Below, one piece after another: positions 55,735 through 64,000 of a stretch of 64,000 bases of DNA; position 1 is the stretch's first letter, and each line of letters begins with the position of its first letter. The position numbers and the translations under genes are program-made. The stretch is from Streptomyces albogriseolus (lineage in GTDB: Bacteria > Actinomycetota > Actinomycetes > Streptomycetales > Streptomycetaceae). The stretch lies in the NCBI GenBank assembly GCA_014650475.1, contig BMVA01000001.1:558001-622000 (forward strand), in the 5' to 3' direction. The notes below the pieces were generated by a model that had not been told where the DNA came from, ran no database searches, and saw nothing but the letters and a program-made list of their open reading frames with translations.

Positions 55735-56646
55735 TCAGGCGCGGGCGGCGCGGCGTGCGGCGTAGGCGACGGGCAGGTAGCGGAGCCGTTCCGGCAGGCG
55801 CGGCACGACGGCGCGGACGACGCGGCCGAACAGCCGCAGCCGCCGCTCGTCCCGCGGCGCCCAGGGAATGTCCAGCCGCTCACGGGCGACGGGCGGCAAC
55901 AGCCCCTTGGTGACGAAGACTTGCAGCCGCAGCAGGGCGGGCCGCAGTACGGGCCAGAGCAGCCGCAGTGCCGCCCCCGCCCCGTCCGGCGGCGGCACCG
56001 ACCGGCGCGGGTCGAGCAACTCCTCGACGACGACGGTCCGTTCGAGCTCGTCGTGGACGACCGCGTCGAAGTAGGTCCAGAACTCCTCGACGGATCCCGG
56101 CATGTCGCGCTCCCGGATGCCGAGGATGCGCCCCAGCCGGCGTGCCTCCGCGTGCAGCCGCCGCTCCCCCGCCTCGTCGAACGGGCGGAACAGATACTCG
56201 GCGGCCCGCAGGAAGACGGGGAAACCGGTGGCGTGCACCCAGGCGTAGGGGGCGGGGCTCAGCGCGTGGTACGGGCGCCCCCGGGTGTCGGTGCCCTTGA
56301 TGTCCCGGTGCAGCCGGCGCAGCCGGCGCCCCTCCTCGACGGCGCGGTCACCGCCGTAGATCCACAGCTGCAACGAGTCCAGCGAGCGGCGGGCGCGGCC
56401 CCAGGGGTCGGTGCGGAAGACGGAGTGCTCGTCGACCCCGGCCCCGACGGCCGGGTGCGCGACCTGGAGGACGAGGGCGGCGGGGAGGTACAGCAGGACA
56501 CGGATGTCGCCGGTCATGTCCCAGAGGAGGGTGTCGGGGGTGAACGGGAGGGGTTCGGCGCGCTCGGTGCTGAGCGTGCGGTCGCCGCCCGGTACCGGCG
56601 CCGGTATCTCCTCGCCGGCGGACTGCGCCGCCCGTCCCGTGTCCAT
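55735..56646 (-). CDS. MpaB/DUF2236-family oxygenase
   Basis: The 303-residue cytosolic protein has the DUF2236 core: PDTLLWDMTGDIRVLLYLPAALVLQVAHPAVGAGVDEHSVFRTDPWGRARRSLDSLQLWIYGGD, then HALSPAPYAWVHATGFPVFL. The AHPAVGAGVDEHS and WVHAT histidines are the usual heme/metal-side residues. It is a third member of this superfamily within 20 kb. Its substrate is unknown. GGGAGG precedes ATG 56646. It stands alone beyond the Lcp-like gene, same strand, separated by 197 bases. Confidence 0.88.
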   Translation of the reverse strand: MDTGRAAQSAGEEIPAPVPGGDRTLSTERAEPLPFTPDTLLWDMTGDIRVLLYLPAALVLQVAHPAVGAGVDEHSVFRTDPWGRARRSLDSLQLWIYGGDRAVEEGRRLRRLHRDIKGTDTRGRPYHALSPAPYAWVHATGFPVFLRAAEYLFRPFDEAGERRLHAEARRLGRILGIRERDMPGSVEEFWTYFDAVVHDELERTVVVEELLDPRRSVPPPDGAGAALRLLWPVLRPALLRLQVFVTKGLLPPVARERLDIPWAPRDERRLRLFGRVVRAVVPRLPERLRYLPVAYAARRAARA

Positions 56647-56702
56647 ACCTCCAGCCTCCCACGCCCCTGCCGTAGCGGTCCGGGCGCGTCCGGCCGGGGT
56701 CG

Positions 56703-57050
56703 TCAGGGCAGCTCGGGACGCACCAGTGCCGTGGCGATCGGCTCGCCCGTGCGCTTGGCGTACGCCATCCGCTCGCGCACCTCCCGCAGCGTGCGCGGAC
56801 GGTACCCGGGCCCGCCGCAGCAGCTCTTGTGGAAACGAACGCCGGCGTGCAGCAGCACGGACAGCACCCGCCACCCCTCGGTGTCCCGGCGCGGCGGCGC
56901 GGCGAAGGCGGCGCCGACATGGATCAGCGTCCCGGCACAGCGCGGGCAGACCCGCCGGTCGACCTCGCCGTCCCGCGTCCGCACCGGATGCGGCTGCTTG
57001 TAGGAGGCCCGGCACGGCAGGCAGACGAAGGAGGTCTTGGCGGGAGGCAT
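56703..57050 (-). CDS. Zinc-ribbon hypothetical protein
   Basis: The 115-residue product starts MPPAKTSFVCLPCRASYKQ and continues to RRVCPRCAGTLIHVG, giving two CxxC pairs of a zinc ribbon. The second half (LLHAGVRFHKSCCGGPGYRPRTLREVRERM) is helical and basic. Similar Streptomyces proteins are of unknown function. ATG 57050 gives the compact N-terminus. No operon partner is evident, though it lies 56 bases upstream of the MpaB gene start on the same strand and could share its transcript. Confidence 0.72.
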   Translation of the reverse strand: MPPAKTSFVCLPCRASYKQPHPVRTRDGEVDRRVCPRCAGTLIHVGAAFAAPPRRDTEGWRVLSVLLHAGVRFHKSCCGGPGYRPRTLREVRERMAYAKRTGEPIATALVRPELP

Positions 57051-57208
57051 GGGGAGGAGGGTAGAGGGAGACGTGACGCCGCCTCCACGCCTTTTCGACG
57101 CCGGCGGGACGGCTGCCGCCGCGTTTCGCTCGCGCCCCGCAGGGACACCCGGCGCAGGTCGGACGGCGGTCCGGCCGCGCACCACCCGGCGACGGAGGGA
57201 TCACGCCC

Positions 57209-58036
57209 ATGACCTCGCACGACGCACCCGGCACGGCCGTCGTCACGGGGGCCTCGTCCGGTATCGGGTGGGAGTACGCGACCCGGCTGGCGGCGCGCGG
57301 CTGGGGGCTTGTGCTGGTCGCCCGGCGGGCCGAGCGGCTGGACGTCCTCGCGAAGGAGGCCCTCAAGGAGGGCGCGGCCGGCGTCGAGACGCTGGTGGCG
57401 GATCTGGGCAGCCCGGAGGACCTGTCGCGTGTCGTGGAGCGGGCGGCCGGGGACGACATCGACCTGGTGGTCAACAACGCGGGGATCAACGGCTACGGCC
57501 CGTTCGCCGAGGTGGACGCCGGCCTGCTCACCAGGGTGCTGAACGTGAACGTCGTGGCGCTCACGGCGCTGACCCGGGCCGCCGTGCCCGGCATGCCGGC
57601 GCGCGGCCGGGGCGCCGTGATCAATGTGGCGTCGCTGCCGGCCTTCGCCGGCGACCTGCCGCCGGACCCGCTCCCCCGGCGGGCCGTCTACGCCGGGTCC
57701 AAGGGGTACGCGGTGGCGTTCACCCGTACGCCGGCCGCCGAGCTGGCCGGCACTCCGCTGCGGGTGCAGGTCGTGTGCCCCGGGCTCACGGCGACCGAGT
57801 TCCACCTCGGCGCCGGGGACGCCCCGGTGCGCGGTGAGCGGCGCGTCCACGACGAGGGCGGCATGCCCGCGGCGGACGTGGTGACCGCGTCCCTCGCCGG
57901 CCTGGAGGCCGGTGAGGTGGTGTGCGTGCCCGGTCTGACGGACGCGGAGGCCGTGGCCCGGCTGGCGGAGGCGGAGCTGGGCCTGCGCGCCGGGTCGGGC
58001 AGCCGTATGGCTCCCCGCTACTCTCACGGAGAGTGA
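57209..58036 (+). CDS. SDR family oxidoreductase
   Basis: The 275-residue protein is a classical SDR: cofactor motif TGASSGIGWEYA, VNNAGINGYGPF, the serine region NVASLPAFAG, and the active YAGSKGYAVAF with Tyr and Lys intact. Reading VVCPGLTATEF supports the fold. Substrate is unknown. It is well preserved, unlike the degenerate SDR at 20784. It is convergent with the metal-binding gene after it. Confidence 0.9.
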   Translation: MTSHDAPGTAVVTGASSGIGWEYATRLAARGWGLVLVARRAERLDVLAKEALKEGAAGVETLVADLGSPEDLSRVVERAAGDDIDLVVNNAGINGYGPFAEVDAGLLTRVLNVNVVALTALTRAAVPGMPARGRGAVINVASLPAFAGDLPPDPLPRRAVYAGSKGYAVAFTRTPAAELAGTPLRVQVVCPGLTATEFHLGAGDAPVRGERRVHDEGGMPAADVVTASLAGLEAGEVVCVPGLTDAEAVARLAEAELGLRAGSGSRMAPRYSHGE

Positions 58037-58039
58037 TGG

Positions 58040-58276
58040 TCAGGCGCTGTCCGCCAGCTCGGCGTGTCCCTGCGCGCGGGCGCAGTGGGCGCAGCAGAAG
58101 AACTGGCCGCCGACCTGATGGCCGTGGCCGAGCACCTTGCACCCGCAGTTGTCGCAGATGGGCGCCAGTTTGTGGGCGGCGCACTCGATGCTGTCGAACG
58201 TATGGGCGGAACCGTCGACCATGTGCACCTCGAAGGAGAGGGCGTAGTCGTTCCCGCACACTTCACAGACCGCCAT
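58040..58276 (-). CDS. Cysteine-rich metal-binding protein
   Basis: The 78-residue protein has ten cysteines. An N-terminal CEVCGNDY pair is followed by the IECAAHKLAPICDNCGCKVLGHGHQ region and FFCCAHCARAQGH at the end. The CAAHKLAP and FFCCAHCA pattern recalls zinc-ribbon or prokaryotic metallothionein-like proteins; histidines near the cysteines fit Zn2+ binding. It ends 4 bases from the SDR stop on the other strand, without room for a terminator. Confidence 0.75.
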   Translation of the reverse strand: MAVCEVCGNDYALSFEVHMVDGSAHTFDSIECAAHKLAPICDNCGCKVLGHGHQVGGQFFCCAHCARAQGHAELADSA

Positions 58277-58412
58277 GATCCGCTCCCTTCCGCAGTACGG
58301 GCCGAGTACCGCGCCGGGCGCGACCTCATGCGCGCGGGAAATGGGGGACCGACGGTCCCGCGTTCAAGCAGAGCTGTCACACAGGAAGTTCACAGTCCCT
58401 ACACTCCCGATC

Positions 58413-59150
58413 ATGACAACTGAAACGCCTCTCGCCGGGGCCGTGGAAGACGACGCCGCCGAGCCGTCCCTCTTCGCGACCATGTCCACGATGCGGGCGA
58501 TGCGCCGACTGCGCCCCGACCCGGTGCCGGACGAGCTGCTCGACCAGCTGATACAGGCCGCCGTGTGGGGCCCCAGCGGCGGCAACATGCAGCGCTACCA
58601 GTACGTCGTCGTCACCGACCGGACGGTCATGGCCGAGCTGGCGCCGCTGTGGAAGCGGTGCGTGGACGCGTACCTGGCCACGACCGGCAAGTACGCCCCC
58701 GAGGGCATGGACGAGGCCGCGTACGGGCGCATGGTCGCCGCGATCGAGTATCAGCGCGACCACTTCGCCGACACGCCTGCGCTGATCATCCCCTGCTACC
58801 AGTTCCCCGCGCCGAGGATCGAGGAGGAGGGGCTGCGGATCTACGCGGAGGCGCTGGGCGCGGAGGCGACGGAGCGGATGGGCCGCATCCAGGAGCGGTT
58901 CTCCGCCCTCGCGGAGGGCTCCTGCGTCTACCCGGGCGTCCAGAACCTGCTGCTCGCCGCGCGCGGACTGGGCCTGGCGGCCAACATCACCATCTGGCAC
59001 CTGTTCCTCGAGACGGAGTGGAAGGCGGCACTCGGCATCCCCGAGGACATGAACACGTTCGCGGCGATCCCGGTGGGGTGGCCCCTGGGCAACTTCGGGC
59101 CGGTCCGGCGCCGGCCGGTCGCGGAGGTCGTCCACCGGGACCGCTGGTAG
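58413..59150 (+). CDS. Nitroreductase family protein
   Basis: The 245-residue flavoprotein has MRAMRRLRPDPVPDELLDQLIQAAVWGPSGGNMQRYQYVVV at the N-terminus (FMN phosphate binding), then QNLLLAARGLGLAANITIWHL and IPVGWPLGNFGPVRRRPV. It reduces nitro- or quinone-type compounds with NAD(P)H, or F420H2. ATG 58413 lies in a short AT-richer patch (CATGACAACTG). It is complete, unlike the truncated copy at 30785. Confidence 0.9.
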   Translation: MTTETPLAGAVEDDAAEPSLFATMSTMRAMRRLRPDPVPDELLDQLIQAAVWGPSGGNMQRYQYVVVTDRTVMAELAPLWKRCVDAYLATTGKYAPEGMDEAAYGRMVAAIEYQRDHFADTPALIIPCYQFPAPRIEEEGLRIYAEALGAEATERMGRIQERFSALAEGSCVYPGVQNLLLAARGLGLAANITIWHLFLETEWKAALGIPEDMNTFAAIPVGWPLGNFGPVRRRPVAEVVHRDRW

Positions 59151-59162
59151 GACACACGAGCG

Positions 59163-59199
59163 GTACGGCGGACGTACGGGTGCTGTACGGCCGCCGTAC
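59163..59199 (+). terminator. Hairpin after the nitroreductase gene
   Basis: GTACGGCGG (59163-59171) pairs with CCGCCGTAC (59191-59199); the loop contains further GTACGG copies. It starts 12 bases after the stop codon. Confidence 0.55.
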
Positions 59200-59279
59200 G
59201 GCTCCGTCCGCGTGGCCGGAACGGCGGCTCGCTCGTTGTGCCCCACGACGGATCACGGTGCGGTGGAGCAGGGGGCGCG

Positions 59280-60137
59280 ATGGGCAGGACGACCCAACGG
59301 GAGTGCGGTACGGCCGGCCGGCGCGGGCCCGACAAGGAGCGTCCGGCGGCATGGAGCGCCTACGGCAAGCTGGTCCGGCTCTTCCGCGAACGCGCGGGGC
59401 TCACCCAGCAGGCCCTCGCGGACGCCATCGGCTACTCCATGGAGCAGGTCGCCTCCGTCGAGCAGGGCCGCCGCCCGGCGAAGGCCGTCTTCACGGAGGC
59501 GGCGGAACGCGTCCTGGACGCGGGCGGGGCGCTGCGGGTGCTCCAGCCGGACGTGGACCGGGCGAAACTTCCCCTGTTCTTTCAGGACTTCGCCCTCCTG
59601 GAGGCGGAGGCGGTGAGCCGCTTCTCGTACGACCCGATGCTGGTGCCGGGGTTGTTGCAGACGGAGGCGTATGCGCGCGCTCTCCTTGAGGCGCACTTCC
59701 CTCCCCTTGAGGAGGAGGCCATCGAGCAACACCTCACCGCCCGGCTGGCCCGGCAGTCCCTGCTGACGCGCAAGAACCCGTGCGTCGTGTTCTCGTTCAT
59801 CCTCGAAGAGGGCGCTCTTCGCCGGGCGGTGGGCGGCAACGCCGTCCTGGCGGAGCAACTCGCACACCTGCGGGAGTGCAGCCGGAGGCGCAACGTGGAG
59901 ATCCAGGTGATGCCGACCCGACAGGCCGCGCACAGCGGGGTAAACGGGCAGATCGTCCTGCTGGAGACGGTCGAACGGCGGCAGTTCGTCTCCATCGAGG
60001 CCCAAGGGATCGTGAACATCCGCTCGGACCGGGACGAGGTCAGCGAGTTCTGGCTACGCTATGGAATGCTACGCTCACAGGCCCTCAACACCGAGGAGTC
60101 TGCCCGGTTGATCGAGCGCATGGCAGGGGAGCTATGA
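59280..60137 (+). CDS. HTH (XRE) regulator with DUF5753 domain
   Basis: The 285-residue protein has an N-terminal XRE helix-turn-helix (AYGKLVRLFRERAGLTQQALADAIGYSMEQVASVEQGRRPAKAVF) and the DUF5753 ligand-like domain (LPLFFQDFALLEAEAVSRFSYDPMLVPGLLQTEAYARAL...VQVMPTRQAAHSG-type motif). It overlaps the DUF397 gene (ATGA), the standard Streptomyces pair. Such pairs act in developmental and antibiotic control, with the small partner antagonising the DNA binder. ATG 59280 has a weak GGGGG site upstream. Confidence 0.92.
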   Translation: MGRTTQRECGTAGRRGPDKERPAAWSAYGKLVRLFRERAGLTQQALADAIGYSMEQVASVEQGRRPAKAVFTEAAERVLDAGGALRVLQPDVDRAKLPLFFQDFALLEAEAVSRFSYDPMLVPGLLQTEAYARALLEAHFPPLEEEAIEQHLTARLARQSLLTRKNPCVVFSFILEEGALRRAVGGNAVLAEQLAHLRECSRRRNVEIQVMPTRQAAHSGVNGQIVLLETVERRQFVSIEAQGIVNIRSDRDEVSEFWLRYGMLRSQALNTEESARLIERMAGEL

Positions 60138-60331
60138 GCATCGACGAGCAGGTTCAGAACCTCACGTGGTTCAAGAGCAGCCACAGCGGAACCAACGGTG
60201 GCGACTGCGTCGAGGTGGCCGTCCGTGAGGACACCGTGCACGTGCGGGACTCCAAGGCCGTCGAGGCCGGCCCCGTGCTGCGGGTCGGCCGCGACCCGTG
60301 GGCGGCCTTCGTGGCCCTCGCCTCCGAGTAG
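60134..60331 (+). CDS. DUF397 small partner protein
   Basis: The 65-residue protein carries the DUF397 signature: WFKSSHSGTNGGDCVEVAV, VHVRDSKAVEAGPVLRV and WAAFVAL. It overlaps the upstream HTH/DUF5753 gene by 4 bases. In known pairs DUF397 proteins bind the regulator and relieve or modify its DNA binding. Confidence 0.95.
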   Translation: MSIDEQVQNLTWFKSSHSGTNGGDCVEVAVREDTVHVRDSKAVEAGPVLRVGRDPWAAFVALASE

Positions 60332-60338
60332 TCAGCAG

Positions 60339-60581
60339 TCAGGCGCCGCCCCACCCGCGCATGTGCCGGTCGACCGCTGCCCGCACCTGCTCCCGCAGTC
60401 CGTCGTGCTCGGCAGGGTCCATGCCCTCCGCCTCGAACACGGCGTCGGTGAAGCCGTCCGCGTCGGTGGGCGGCGCCTCCTGCAACCGCCGCATGTCGTC
60501 CGGCGGCAGACAGAATCCCAGGTCGACACAGAGTTCGTAGAGCAACTCCCCCACGTCGGCCCGCACATCGCGCTGAGTCAT
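60339..60581 (-). CDS. Small hypothetical protein
   Basis: An 80-residue acidic protein, RADVGELLYELCVDLGFCLPPDDMRRLQEAPPTDADGFTDAVFEAEGM, with helices predicted throughout. No family is recognised. ATG 60581 is the sensible start; upstream in-frame sequence runs into the amylase regulatory repeats. It is convergent with the DUF397 gene 8 bases away. Confidence 0.62.
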   Translation of the reverse strand: MTQRDVRADVGELLYELCVDLGFCLPPDDMRRLQEAPPTDADGFTDAVFEAEGMDPAEHDGLREQVRAAVDRHMRGWGGA

Positions 60582-60632
60582 CACACCAGCATGCCCGGAC
60601 GCGCCACCGGTCCGCTCCCCGCTTTCCGGCCC

Positions 60633-60783
60633 TGCAAGGCGCTGCAAAGTGCCTGCAAGTTGTTGCGAGCACCCACTTGATACAGGCCGGAGCCTGGCTG
60701 CCGCACGCCGGGAAGTTTAAGCGCACCCCCTTCACACTCCGGTATCCCGGCGGTAACTTGCCGCTGAAGCAAGGGCTTTCAGC
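60633..60783 (+). promoter_or_regulatory. CTTGCA-type direct repeats in the amylase promoter
   Basis: TGCAA recurs at 60633, 60643 and 60654 (10 and 11 bp apart), reading as CTTGCAG/TTTGCAG on the other strand. Further down, CTTGC (60757-60761) and GCAAG (60769-60773) form an inverted repeat, and GCTGAA/TTCAGC (60763-60768, 60778-60783) another. CTTGCAG-like repeats are the known form of MalR/Reg1 sites in Streptomyces amylase promoters. Confidence 0.65.
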
Positions 60784-60853
60784 AATTTTCCGTTCGGACT
60801 TGCACGTTCCGCCCTCTCCACTCCCCACCCCCGCGCTCCCTCTGGAGACACGC

Positions 60854-63817
60854 ATGAGACGCACCCGCACGCGGCTCCTCGGGCGGCCGCTGGCCGTCGG
60901 CGCAGCCGTCGTCACCCTCCTCGGGCTGCTCACCGTCCCCTCCACCACCGCCACCGCGACCTCCGACGCGGCCGGCGCCACCGCGACCGTCTTCTACTCC
61001 ACGACGACCAAGAACTGGGACCGCTATCACCTCCACTACGCGCCCGACGGCGGCCCGTGGACCACCGTGCCCGGGGTCGAGATGGAGGCCGCCTGCACCG
61101 GCTGGGTGAAGAGGACCGTCGACCTCGGCACCGCCGAGGGCCTACGGGCCACCTTCACCGACGGCTCCGGCACCTGGGACAACAACTCCGGCCGCGACTA
61201 CGCCCTCGGCACGGGCGACATCACCGTCAAGGACGGCGTCGTCGCCCACTCCGACCCCTGCGCGGCCCCTGACGGGGAGGGCAACAGCGCCACCGTCTAC
61301 TACTCGACCCGCACCCTCGGCTGGACCACCGCCAACATCCACTACCGGCCCGCGGGCGGCGCCTGGACCACCGTGCCGGGGATCGGTATGCGGCCCGTCT
61401 GCACCGGATGGTGGAAGCAGGACCTCGACCTCGGCGCCGCCACCTCCCTCACCGCCGCCTTCAACAACGGCAACGGTGTCTGGGACAACAACGGCGGCGC
61501 CGACTACACCATCCCCGCCGGTGTCTCCACCGTCGCCGACAGCAAGGTCACCCGCGACGCGGACGACCCCTGTGCCGGGCAGGCGCCCGACACCCAGGCG
61601 CCCACCGCCCCCACCGGCGTGACCGCACACGCCGACGGCGTCTCCGTCGTCCTCACCTGGGAGCCCGCCGACGACGACACCGGCGTCACGGCGTACCAGG
61701 TCACCCGTAAGGGCGGGACCAAGGGGGACGTCGTCTCCGACGTCGGCTCCACCGTCTTCTCGGACACCGGCCTCGAGGAGAACACCGCCTACACCTACAC
61801 CGTCCGCGCAGTCGACGCCGCCGGCAACGTCTCCCCCGCCTCGGCCTCCGCCACCGCGACCACCGGCACCAAGCCGTCAACGCCCGCCTCGGGCAAGCCC
61901 CTTGGCACCGACCCGCGCAAGGACCCCATCTACTTCGTGCTCACCGCCCGCTTCCATGACGGCGACCCCGCCAACAACCGCGGTGGCAGCCAGCACGAGA
62001 AGTCCGGCAACGCGGCCAACGACGACCCCATGTTCCGGGGCGACTTCAAAGGACTGGTCGAGAAGCTCGACTACATCAAGGCGCTCGGCTTCTCCGCCGT
62101 CTGGATCACCCCGGTGGTCCTGAACCGCTCCGACTACGACTACCACGGTTACCACGGCTGGGACTTCTACAAGGTCGACCCGCGTCTGGAGTCCGCCGGC
62201 GCCTCCTACCAGGACCTCATCGACGCCGCCCACGCCAAGGGCATGAAGATCTACCAGGACGTCGTCTACAACCACTCCTCCCGCTGGGGCGCCAAGGGGC
62301 TGTTCACCCCGACCGTCCACGGGGTGCGCGACGCGCAGTGGAGCTGGTACTACGACGAGAAGCAGCCCGGGTTCGAGTACGACGGACTCACCGTGGAGCC
62401 CAAGAGCGGCAAGTCGTACTACAACGGCGACCTCTGGTCCACCGCCGAGCCCTCCGGCAACACCTGCGTCAACTGGGGCGTGCCCACGGGCGGCAGAAGC
62501 CCCGAGGGTTACACCCTCTACAACTGCCAGTGGCCGAGCCCCACCTCCGGCATGTTCCCCAAGGCTCTCTACCACCAGTGCTGGATCGGCAACTGGGAGG
62601 GCGAGGACTCGCGTTCCTGCTGGCTGCACGAGGACCTCGCGGACTTCAACACGGAGAACGCGCAGGTGCAGAACTATCTGATCGGCGCCTACAACAAGTA
62701 CATCGACATGGGCGTCGACGGCTTCCGCGTCGACACGGCCGTGCACATCCCGCGCACCACCTGGAACCGCCGTTTCCTGCCCGCCATTCAGGAACGCGTC
62801 ACCCAGCGGCACGGCGCCGAGGCCGCGAAGAACTTCTTCGTCTTCGGCGAGGTCGCCGCCTTCGTCAACGACAAGTGGAACCGCGGCTCGGTCAACCACT
62901 CCGCGCAGTTCTACACGTGGAAGGAGCGCAAGGAGTACAGCGCCGACGACGAGAAGGCGGCCCTGGAGATGTACGACTACGAGCAACAGCAGGGCACGGG
63001 CAACCAGCCGACCTCCACCAACGCCTTCCTCGACGGCAACACCTACCACGCCCCCGACCACAGCCGCTTCTCCGGCATGAACGTCATCGACATGCGGATG
63101 CACATGAACTTCGGGGACGCGAGCAACGCCTTCCACAACGGCAAGGACTCCGACGACAGTTACCACGACGCCACGTACAACGTGGTCTACGTCGACAGCC
63201 ACGACTACGGCCCCAACAAGAGCAGCGAACGCTACACCGGCGGCACCGACGCCTGGGCCGAGAACATGTCCCTGATGTGGACCTTCCGCGGCATCCCGAC
63301 GCTCTACTACGGCTCGGAGATCGAGTTCCAGAAGGGCAAGAAGATCGACTGCGGCCCGAGCTGCCCGCTGGCCACGACCGGCAGGGCGTACTACGGCGCT
63401 CATCTCGCCGGTGAGGTGAAGGCGTCCGGCTTCTCGCAGGTCGAGTCCGCCTCCGGCGCCGTCGCCACCACGCTTCAGCAGCCGCTGGTCAAGCACGTAC
63501 AGCGCCTCAACCAGATCCGCCGTGCCGTGCCCGCCCTCCAGTCGGGCCAGTACTCCACTGCCGGCATCAGCGGCGACATGGCGTTCAAGCGCCGCTACAC
63601 CTCGGGCGGCACCGACAGCTTCGCCCTGGTCACCGTCTCGGGCGGCGCCACCTTCACCGGCATCCCCAACGGCACCTACCGCGACGCGGTCACCGGCGAC
63701 ACCCGCACCGTCACCGACGGCACCCTCACCGTCGCCGCCCCCGGCAAGGGCAACCTGCGCGTCTACGTCCTCGACGGGCCCGGGAAGATCGGCGCGGACG
63801 GCCCCTACCTGAAGTAG
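60854..63817 (+). CDS. Secreted GH13 alpha-amylase with tandem CBM25 and Fn3 modules
   Basis: The 987-residue protein has a signal peptide (to about residue 36), two CBM25-type starch-binding repeats (about 42-130 and 143-235: ATVFYSTTTKNW / ATVYYSTRTLGW, each ending WDNN), an Fn3 domain (about 245-335) and a GH13 domain from about 345. Catalytic residues are the Asp in GFRVDTAVHIP, the Glu in VFGEVAAF and the Asp in VDSHDYG. The sequence GLFTPTV and NTCVNWGVP suggest an alpha-amylase or pullulanase-like subtype. ATG 60854 follows GGAG. MalR-type repeats lie upstream. Confidence 0.93.
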   Translation: MRRTRTRLLGRPLAVGAAVVTLLGLLTVPSTTATATSDAAGATATVFYSTTTKNWDRYHLHYAPDGGPWTTVPGVEMEAACTGWVKRTVDLGTAEGLRATFTDGSGTWDNNSGRDYALGTGDITVKDGVVAHSDPCAAPDGEGNSATVYYSTRTLGWTTANIHYRPAGGAWTTVPGIGMRPVCTGWWKQDLDLGAATSLTAAFNNGNGVWDNNGGADYTIPAGVSTVADSKVTRDADDPCAGQAPDTQAPTAPTGVTAHADGVSVVLTWEPADDDTGVTAYQVTRKGGTKGDVVSDVGSTVFSDTGLEENTAYTYTVRAVDAAGNVSPASASATATTGTKPSTPASGKPLGTDPRKDPIYFVLTARFHDGDPANNRGGSQHEKSGNAANDDPMFRGDFKGLVEKLDYIKALGFSAVWITPVVLNRSDYDYHGYHGWDFYKVDPRLESAGASYQDLIDAAHAKGMKIYQDVVYNHSSRWGAKGLFTPTVHGVRDAQWSWYYDEKQPGFEYDGLTVEPKSGKSYYNGDLWSTAEPSGNTCVNWGVPTGGRSPEGYTLYNCQWPSPTSGMFPKALYHQCWIGNWEGEDSRSCWLHEDLADFNTENAQVQNYLIGAYNKYIDMGVDGFRVDTAVHIPRTTWNRRFLPAIQERVTQRHGAEAAKNFFVFGEVAAFVNDKWNRGSVNHSAQFYTWKERKEYSADDEKAALEMYDYEQQQGTGNQPTSTNAFLDGNTYHAPDHSRFSGMNVIDMRMHMNFGDASNAFHNGKDSDDSYHDATYNVVYVDSHDYGPNKSSERYTGGTDAWAENMSLMWTFRGIPTLYYGSEIEFQKGKKIDCGPSCPLATTGRAYYGAHLAGEVKASGFSQVESASGAVATTLQQPLVKHVQRLNQIRRAVPALQSGQYSTAGISGDMAFKRRYTSGGTDSFALVTVSGGATFTGIPNGTYRDAVTGDTRTVTDGTLTVAAPGKGNLRVYVLDGPGKIGADGPYLK

Positions 63818-63853
63818 CGGTGTGACGGGAGGAACGGGAGGAAGCAGAACGAC

Positions 63854-63889
63854 GGCGGTGCGGGCCCCGGCTCCGGGACCCGCACCGCC
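63854..63889. terminator. Terminator between amylase and the next gene
   Basis: GGCGGTGCGGG (63854-63864) pairs with CCCGCACCGCC (63879-63889); CCCGG/CCGGG inside extends the stem. It lies between the amylase gene and the convergent partial gene. Confidence 0.82.
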
Positions 63890-63910
63890 TTCTCCCCCCG
63901 CACCGTGCGG

Positions 63911-64000
63911 TCACTCCACCGAGAACTCCGCGTGGAAGCGCCGCGTGTGGTCCACCACCCGCACCGGCCCCGTCAGGGTGACGGTGGCCGTCAGGCGGGT
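63911..64000 (-). CDS. C-terminal end of an unidentified gene (partial)
   Basis: The last 29 codons of a minus-strand frame are visible, reading LTATVTLTGPVRVVDHTRRF and ending AEFSVE before the stop at 63911-63913. The alternating hydrophobic strands suggest a beta-sandwich end. The product cannot be named. Codon use fits the neighbours and it is convergent with the amylase gene across a strong terminator, so it is probably a real gene. Confidence 0.55.
   Translation of the reverse strand, partial: TRLTATVTLTGPVRVVDHTRRFHAEFSVE

Overview
The window is a very high-GC chromosomal segment (GC dominates third codon positions) that looks like Streptomyces. Supporting signs are a GH10 xylanase with strong similarity to S. 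lividans XlnA, an HTH/DUF397 pair, several Streptomyces-type families, rare in-frame TTA codons, frequent GTG/TTG starts and ATGA/GTGA stop-start overlaps. I saw no tRNA, rRNA, CRISPR array, transposase or prophage. Family names come from reading motifs, not from database searches.

Layout. 1-6.7 kb: the end of a flavohemoprotein-like gene, an orphan SulP-type STAS domain, a DUF1254/DUF1214 protein, a ferric-reductase-like membrane protein and a cobalamin-riboswitch-controlled btuFCD operon. 6.7-10.2 kb: divergent xylan-degrading enzymes (GH10 xylanase; GH62 arabinofuranosidase with a TTA codon). 10.2-12.8 kb: an FtsX-type ABC transporter with its TetR repressor and twin operators. 12.9-21.6 kb: a phenylpropionate meta-cleavage operon (transporter, mhpB, mhpC, mhpD, NTF2-like protein, HpaI-type aldolase, mhpA), its TetR regulator and an SDR gene, linked by a shared TTCTAGAA box. 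21.6-25.1 kb: a DUF6215-like membrane protein, a quinone-oxidoreductase/enoyl-CoA-hydratase pair and an HxlR regulator. 25.2-27.2 kb: three membrane or unknown genes resembling a conflict-type cluster. 27.2-31.2 kb: an ssuE pseudogene, a cysteine-containing leader peptide, metY, metX and a truncated nitroreductase.

31.2-36.4 kb: DUF6328, an ECF41 sigma factor and its partner CMD gene with matching promoters, DUF2804, DUF5302 and a DEAD-box helicase. 36.6-56.7 kb: an acyl-CoA / oxidative-cleavage region with three MpaB/Lcp-superfamily oxygenases (one Lcp-like with a Tat signal), an aldehyde dehydrogenase, two acyl-CoA dehydrogenases, an acyl-CoA ligase, FadB and FadA homologues, an alpha-methylacyl-CoA racemase-like protein, an F420-type LLM enzyme, an alcohol dehydrogenase, a DUF4334 protein and three TetR proteins, one a tandem fusion. 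56.7-64 kb: zinc-ribbon proteins, an SDR, a nitroreductase, the HTH/DUF397 pair, a large secreted GH13 amylase with tandem CBM25 modules, and the end of one further gene.

The most interesting inference is that 36.6-56.7 kb forms a catabolic island for isoprenoid or methyl-branched substrates: MpaB/Lcp oxygenases cleave C=C bonds, aldehyde products are oxidised and CoA-activated, a racemase corrects methyl stereochemistry and beta-oxidation finishes. The most speculative candidate for a new system is the cluster at 25.2-27.2 kb.
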